Source of the DNA: JANXVY01 sp040080145
GTDB taxonomy: Bacteria; Pseudomonadota; Alphaproteobacteria; Rhizobiales; Hyphomicrobiaceae
Assembly: GCA_040080145.1 (NCBI GenBank)
Contig: JBEBJA010000088.1
Coordinates: 1-52,256, forward strand
Length of the DNA stretch: 52,256 bases
Direction of reading: 5' to 3'
The notes under the pieces are model-generated. The model worked only from the letters and a program-made list of their open reading frames with translations. It was not told the origin of the DNA and did not search any database. Below are positions 48,231 to 52,256 of this stretch, one piece after another (the first letter of the stretch is position 1; every line of letters starts with the position of its first letter). Made by a program: the position numbers and the translations under genes.

Positions 48231-51116
48231 TCAACGCTGCTCTGGGCTGGCGGCTTGACGGGTTTTCCAGGCTTCGCCGGCGGCGCGGGGATCATTGGCC
48301 ATCTTTTCAGGAACCAGCTGTTGCCAGGTCTTCACGAGGTGATCGGCTGCGGCGAGGCTGGTTGCATCCAGTTTGGTTTTCATCAGGTCGCGGCGGCGCA
48401 TGGCTTCTTTGTCACCCGAGCGGGCCGCAATGGTGAACCACATGGCGGCCTGGACCATGTCCTTTTCGACGCCGAGGCCGCTTTCGGTCAAGACGGCGAG
48501 GTTAAACTGGCTGTCAGGCAGACCGTAGCCCGCTGCTTGCGTGAACCAGCGAACCGCGGTGTTGTAGTCTGGGCTTTCGGCTGAGCGGCCAGCGGCCAGA
48601 ACTGCGAGGTTGTGCATGGCCTTGACGTTACCCTGGTCGGCTGCGCGCTGATACCAGGACCGGGCGCGGGCAACGTCGACCTTCATGCCGAGGCCGCGCT
48701 CGTAGAAGGTGCCGAGGCGGTATTGGGCTTGGGCAAAGCCCTGGGTTGCCGAACGCTGATACCAGCGAACGGCTTCCTTGAGGTTCTGGTCGGTGCCTTT
48801 GCCTTCAGCAAGGCGGCTTGCAACTTCGAACTCAGCGGACATGTCGCCTTGAGCGGCGGCAAGTCGTAACGAAAGGGGGCCGACCGTTGCGGGCGGCAGG
48901 TCGAGGGCGGCGCGGGGCTGGCCGCCGGAGGTGAGCGGCTGTTGCTTTGCCATTTCGAGATCGGTTGCGTTGGCGGCGATCTGGGTGGCGTTTAGTACCG
49001 GCAGTGAATTGGCGGACGAAGCGGTTTGGGATTCTGGTGCCGGCTCGCCTTGGAGCATGATGCCGCTCATCGGGGCTGGGACCGGGGTCTGGTTGCGTGC
49101 CATGTTGGTGCGAGCCATGTGGGCATCAGGTACGCGATCAATCTCCTGGGCCGTGCCCCCACCGTCGGTCAGATCGCTGGTGACGGTTTCGGGAACGATG
49201 TGGGCTGTTTGGGTTTCGGCAGCCTGGGGTGCGCCACTGGCGGCCTGGTCTGCCGTGTCGCTTTGAGCGCCATTAGGTGGCGTCGTTGATAGTGCCGTCG
49301 TTGCTAGCGGTTTGGGCCGTGAAAGTTTGCCGGATAGCGGCGAGGCGGTGGCTGGCGCGACGCCAGGGCTGGTGGCGATGGCTGCTTGATCGCGCGGGCT
49401 GGACATCATGGCGAAAGCGCCGACGCCGCCGGCGACGACTGCAAGGGCGAGACTGCTCACCATCAGGCGGCGTGAGCCACCGGGTGTTGCAGGCTTGGCC
49501 GGGCGCTGGCTGACGGGCTTTTGGTCGCCTGCTTCCTGCTGGGCCTTTTGCTTTTCGCGTTGAGCTGCTGCTGCACGCTGGACGCTGGCCTGCATCTTGG
49601 CCCGCTGCTGTGCGAGATAGTCGCCCGCAGGAACGGGTTGGGCAACTTCTTCTGTCTCATACGGAGCGGCGGGTGCTGACTTTAGCGGCGGGCGAGCCTG
49701 ATCTGGGTGTTCGTCCAGGCCGACATAGTCTGTGGACTGGTCTGCGTAGACTGCGGCGGGGACATTGTGCGGCATCGGGCCTGCGTCGATCGTGTCGACG
49801 CGGTCCAGGATGCGCAACATCGCTTGCTGCAGGGTGTCTAAGGTAATCGCGGTCTGCTCGTCGCCTTGACGGCGCTCCTGGATGAAGTCGGCTAGCATCG
49901 CATGTACGTCGTCGACGCGCCCGTTTGCTTTAGTGTCGCGATTGGCGTTGGCAACTCGTGAGGCAGCGGCCTCTGCGGCGGCGATGGCTATCGAGTGGAA
50001 TTCAACGTCGGTGCGGACGGCGGCGGCCGATTCAGCTTTGGCTTCGGGGACGAAGCGGCTCATCATTGTGCCCAGTTCGTCATGCGAGGTCTGCTGGGCG
50101 ATGTGGGCGAGCTGGTGCTCCAGGTCATCAATACGCATCAGTTCGGTATGGGTGATTTCGAACTGCGCGCGCAGGTCGTGGATCTGGCGTTCCATGGTGA
50201 CGAGGGCTTCGACGTCGCCCCTGGTTGCAACGCCGCCGAGCGTTTTGAGCAGGCGCTGTTCGAATTCTTCCAGACGGAGTTCCATCGACGCGATGGCTTT
50301 ATCCGACCGGCTGGCGGCGAGGGATTGTTCGACGCGGGTCGCGATGTCGGAAAGGCGGGCGTCCAGCCAAGCTTTATCGTTGCCAGCGAGGCTCGTTGCG
50401 GCAGGGGCTGGCTCGGGGGTGATGGGCTGCGGCAAAGGCAGGACGGCTTCGCTGCCGGTGTATAGGTCCACGAGGGCGGCGGCTTGGTCGGGCGACCACG
50501 GCTCGGCCGAGGTGTCCGGTAAAGTTTCGATGACGTCGAATGTGTCGACGTTGGGTGCGTAGGACTTCGGACGGGCGCGCAGCAGGCCGGGGGAGGTCGA
50601 GCTCAACGGGTTGGGCTGGTTATGGTCATGCCATGACTGCGCCATGTGGGGCACCACCGGCGGCACGTCGATGCTGGGTGCGACGGGCACGTAAGCTTCG
50701 GGCTTTTGGGGGGCTGGTTCGACCGGCGTTGTTGCGACAGAGGCGAAAGCTGGCTTAGCCAGAGATGCCAGCGGGCTAGGCGCGACGGGGGCTTGGTGGA
50801 CTGCGGGGGCTTGGTGCGCGGCGAAACATGGCGCAACCTGCTGACGGGCGGCGTAGGATTGCGCGATCCGGTTGGCCAGCAGGGTCATGCCATCTTCGAT
50901 GCGTTCGAAGCCAGGAAGGTAGTCTGAGGGGACGCCGTGGCGCGCCGCGCGCGTTTCTTGGCCAAGGGCTTCGAGTCGCTCCTGCATCTGGCGCAGCGAT
51001 GCCGTCGAGCGGCGGTCGGCGTCGGTGATGTGGGCGATGACTTCGCTCATCATGGCCTTGATGCCGGAATCTGTGTTCGTGTTGTCCATCGACATCGTTG
51101 ATTTCTCTGTTCCCAT
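48231..51116 (-). CDS. PodJ-like protein with coiled coil and Sel1 repeats
   Basis: The frame gives 961 residues (start 51116 or, more likely by a weak purine stretch, 51095). In order it has a helical N-terminal part (MMSEVIAHITDADRRSTASL), a Pro/Ala-rich region, coiled coils (about 250-350), a Gln/Lys-rich basic stretch, one membrane segment (LMVSSLALAVVAGGVGAFAMM) and, outside, four or more Sel1-type repeats (for example QNLKEAVRWYQRSATQGFAQ). This is the layout of the polarity protein PodJ, without its C-terminal peptidoglycan-binding domain. It may place cell-pole machinery. Confidence 0.8.
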   Translation of the reverse strand: MGTEKSTMSMDNTNTDSGIKAMMSEVIAHITDADRRSTASLRQMQERLEALGQETRAARHGVPSDYLPGFERIEDGMTLLANRIAQSYAARQQVAPCFAAHQAPAVHQAPVAPSPLASLAKPAFASVATTPVEPAPQKPEAYVPVAPSIDVPPVVPHMAQSWHDHNQPNPLSSTSPGLLRARPKSYAPNVDTFDVIETLPDTSAEPWSPDQAAALVDLYTGSEAVLPLPQPITPEPAPAATSLAGNDKAWLDARLSDIATRVEQSLAASRSDKAIASMELRLEEFEQRLLKTLGGVATRGDVEALVTMERQIHDLRAQFEITHTELMRIDDLEHQLAHIAQQTSHDELGTMMSRFVPEAKAESAAAVRTDVEFHSIAIAAAEAAASRVANANRDTKANGRVDDVHAMLADFIQERRQGDEQTAITLDTLQQAMLRILDRVDTIDAGPMPHNVPAAVYADQSTDYVGLDEHPDQARPPLKSAPAAPYETEEVAQPVPAGDYLAQQRAKMQASVQRAAAAQREKQKAQQEAGDQKPVSQRPAKPATPGGSRRLMVSSLALAVVAGGVGAFAMMSSPRDQAAIATSPGVAPATASPLSGKLSRPKPLATTALSTTPPNGAQSDTADQAASGAPQAAETQTAHIVPETVTSDLTDGGGTAQEIDRVPDAHMARTNMARNQTPVPAPMSGIMLQGEPAPESQTASSANSLPVLNATQIAANATDLEMAKQQPLTSGGQPRAALDLPPATVGPLSLRLAAAQGDMSAEFEVASRLAEGKGTDQNLKEAVRWYQRSATQGFAQAQYRLGTFYERGLGMKVDVARARSWYQRAADQGNVKAMHNLAVLAAGRSAESPDYNTAVRWFTQAAGYGLPDSQFNLAVLTESGLGVEKDMVQAAMWFTIAARSGDKEAMRRRDLMKTKLDATSLAAADHLVKTWQQLVPEKMANDPRAAGEAWKTRQAASPEQR

Positions 51117-51375
51117 GCCGCGCCAAATCGGGCGCCGATTGGTTCAGACTTCAAACAAACAGAACCGTGCCATAGCGAACCTCTCATTCAGCCGTAAATG
51201 TTCGGTTAAGCGGTGTCCTAATCCGCAGAATTATCAGAGGAAAATGGAATTTGTTACGGTGGTTTTGATTCGGGTCTGTCAAGTGTATTGGCGGCATTGG
51301 CCCTCAATTGACCGCATAGTTCTTGTTTTTTTCAGATGGGGTCCCAATTGTGGTGTTTCGGCCATAGTTCCACAC

Positions 51376-51452
51376 TAGTGTGGCGTCGCGCCATAGTTGA
51401 CCAATGGTGCGGCACGGCTGGTGTCAACTATGGCGCGATAAACGCCACACTA
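51376..51452. repeat. Palindromic element with ATAA bulge, copy 1
   Basis: TAGTGTGGCGT (51376-51386) pairs with ACGCCACACTA (51442-51452). Inside, CGCGCCATAGTTGAC (51387-51401) pairs with GTCAACTATGGCGCG (51423-51437). ATAA (51438-51441) bulges on the right side only. The loop is 21 bases with TGCGGCAC at its centre. The left end is CTAG when one base further out is counted. Bases 51117-51374 show no gene. Confidence 0.85.
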
Positions 51453-51466
51453 AGCCGATGATGTTG

Positions 51467-51541
51467 CTAGTGGCCCTTATGTCGCGCCAAAATCGGACGA
51501 GGCTGGGGCCATGATGCGATTTTGGCGCGACGGGCCACTAG
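51467..51541. repeat. Palindromic element with ATAA bulge, copy 2 (inverted orientation)
   Basis: CTAGTGGCCC (51467-51476) pairs with GGGCCACTAG (51532-51541) and GTCGCGCCAAAATC (51481-51494) with GATTTTGGCGCGAC (51518-51531). TTAT at 51477-51480 is the ATAA bulge on the other strand, so this copy is inverted relative to its neighbour. The loop is 23 bases. It ends 36 bases before the next gene. Confidence 0.88.
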
Positions 51542-51577
51542 TTCAATGGCTGTCGGATCTGCCCTGGAGAACCTGCC

Positions 51578-52036
51578 ATGCGTGTTGCTTTGATACCGGT
51601 CGCCGTTTGTGCGGTTGTGTTTGCGTCCGCTGGCTTGCGCGCGGCAGACGATAAGCCGGGGCGATACACGATGACGCCTGCTACCGGCGGGGCGTTGAAG
51701 CTCGATACGGCGACGGGTGCTACGTCGTTTTGTACGCAGGCCGGCAACGAGTGGTCATGTAAGCCGACCAAGGATGGCGAGCAGATCATGCGCCAGGAGA
51801 TGGACGGGCTGAAAAGCGAAATCCTTGTTCTGAAAGAGCAGCTTACGAAGATGGAAGACATTGCCGGGATTGGCGATCCGGGCAAGCACGACGGTCCGCG
51901 CGCGGGCGGCAAGATGGATTTGCCGACAGAGCAGGACGTCGACAAGGCGTTCGACTACGTCGAGAAGATGGTCAAGAAGCTGCGCGAACGGATGAACAAG
52001 CTCGAGGCCGAGCCCAAGAAAGGCGCGCCGCTGTAG
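51578..52036 (+). CDS. Secreted coiled-coil-like hypothetical protein
   Basis: The 152-residue product has a signal peptide (1-22, GLRA) and TGGAGA upstream. The mature part has a short beta segment (GRYTMTPATGGALKLDTATGATSFC) with two Cys (SFCTQ, WSCKP) that could form a disulfide, then heptad-like helices (QEMDGLKSEILVLKEQLTKMEDI and FDYVEKMVKKLRERMNKLEAE). It is not recognised. It lies after the ATAA-bulge palindromes and before the end-of-window mobile sequences. Confidence 0.7.
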   Translation: MRVALIPVAVCAVVFASAGLRAADDKPGRYTMTPATGGALKLDTATGATSFCTQAGNEWSCKPTKDGEQIMRQEMDGLKSEILVLKEQLTKMEDIAGIGDPGKHDGPRAGGKMDLPTEQDVDKAFDYVEKMVKKLRERMNKLEAEPKKGAPL

Positions 52037-52104
52037 TTTATCTGATCGGGCGCACACTGCGGGCCACTCTGCGGGCTAAGACGGCGGGCCAAGTGGGTTT
52101 TTGC

Positions 52105-52141
52105 TAGGGTCCGTCTTTGATTCCATCAAAGACGGACCCTA
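52105..52141. repeat. Perfect 17-bp palindrome
   Basis: TAGGGTCCGTCTTTGAT (52105-52121), TCC loop, ATCAAAGACGGACCCTA (52125-52141). It is followed by the MITE end AGAGTCTG. It lacks a T run and may be a fused pair of inverted repeats from another element. Confidence 0.8.
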
Positions 52142-52256
52142 AGAGTCTGTCCGGAAAGTTTCTTTATGATTTCAATGGTTCCTTTTTGTCATCCGCGGCG
52201 TCGAACCCCTTGTCCGTAGCGAAGGCTACGGCCTTCGGGCTTCTTCTGGCGGGCTG
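52142..52256. mobile_element. IS5-like MITE, second copy, cut by the window end
   Basis: AGAGTCTGTCCGGAAAG... matches the element at 20031-20194 over its first 115 bases with scattered differences (CATGATTTCAATGG versus TATGATTTCAATGG and so on). The right end lies outside the window. Confidence 0.75.

Overview
The window looks like chromosomal DNA of an alphaproteobacterium, most likely of the order Hyphomicrobiales. The evidence is the split F0 operon atpI-atpB-atpE-atpF'-atpF (two different b-type subunits, no F1 genes attached), a FixK-like Crp/Fnr regulator, a DUF930 protein, a PodJ-like polarity protein, high GC content, and many short palindromic intergenic repeats. The species cannot be named from the sequence alone. 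No rRNA, tRNA, CRISPR array or intact transposase gene was seen.

Layout. 0.2-3 kb: an autotransporter-type outer-membrane barrel and a winged-helix-like regulator. 3.4-5.8 kb: wecC and wecB, which make UDP-ManNAcA for surface polysaccharide. 5.9-7.9 kb: a small Cys-containing protein and an Mrp/ApbC Fe-S carrier with a C-terminal DUF971 domain. 8-14.7 kb: a one-strand cluster with a copper look (SCO1, PCuAC, Crp/Fnr regulator, two DUF2946-like proteins, a DJ-1/PfpI protein and a TonB-dependent receptor). 15.5-18 kb: TRAP transporter membrane subunits without their binding protein. 18-24 kb: a TPR protein, a c-type cytochrome under a candidate FixK box, and a two-gene unit of a beta-propeller-like protein and a formyltransferase. 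24.5-27.4 kb: the ATP synthase F0 operon, closed by a clear terminator. 27.6-33 kb: apaG, argE, an ArsR-type regulator and dapD-orf-dapE (lysine/diaminopimelate synthesis). 33.1-35.3 kb: a Lys/Ala-rich small protein followed by two identical tandem hicAB toxin-antitoxin units. 35.4-41.6 kb: a large DUF2157/GDYXXLXY membrane protein and smc. 41.9-46.2 kb: an archaic (Csu-like) chaperone-usher pilus operon. 46.2-52 kb: a TIGR02186/TSUP exporter pair, a PodJ-like Sel1 protein and a small secreted protein.

Two things stand out. First, both HicB antitoxins at 33.7-35.3 kb carry an in-frame C-terminal tail that copies the Lys/Ala-rich protein encoded just upstream. The 938-bp unit was then duplicated, and the junction can be placed within about 42 bases. 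Second, the intergenic regions hold several families of palindromic elements. One family has two intact copies and one interrupted copy with the same architecture (CTAG-like ends, outer stem, a one-sided ATAA bulge, inner stem, 21-23 base loop) while the stem sequences differ and covary. The third copy appears to be split by a small IS5-like MITE inserted in the ATAA bulge.

Coordinates and starts come from reading the frames and upstream Shine-Dalgarno-like sequence. Family names rest on recognised motifs, not on database searches.
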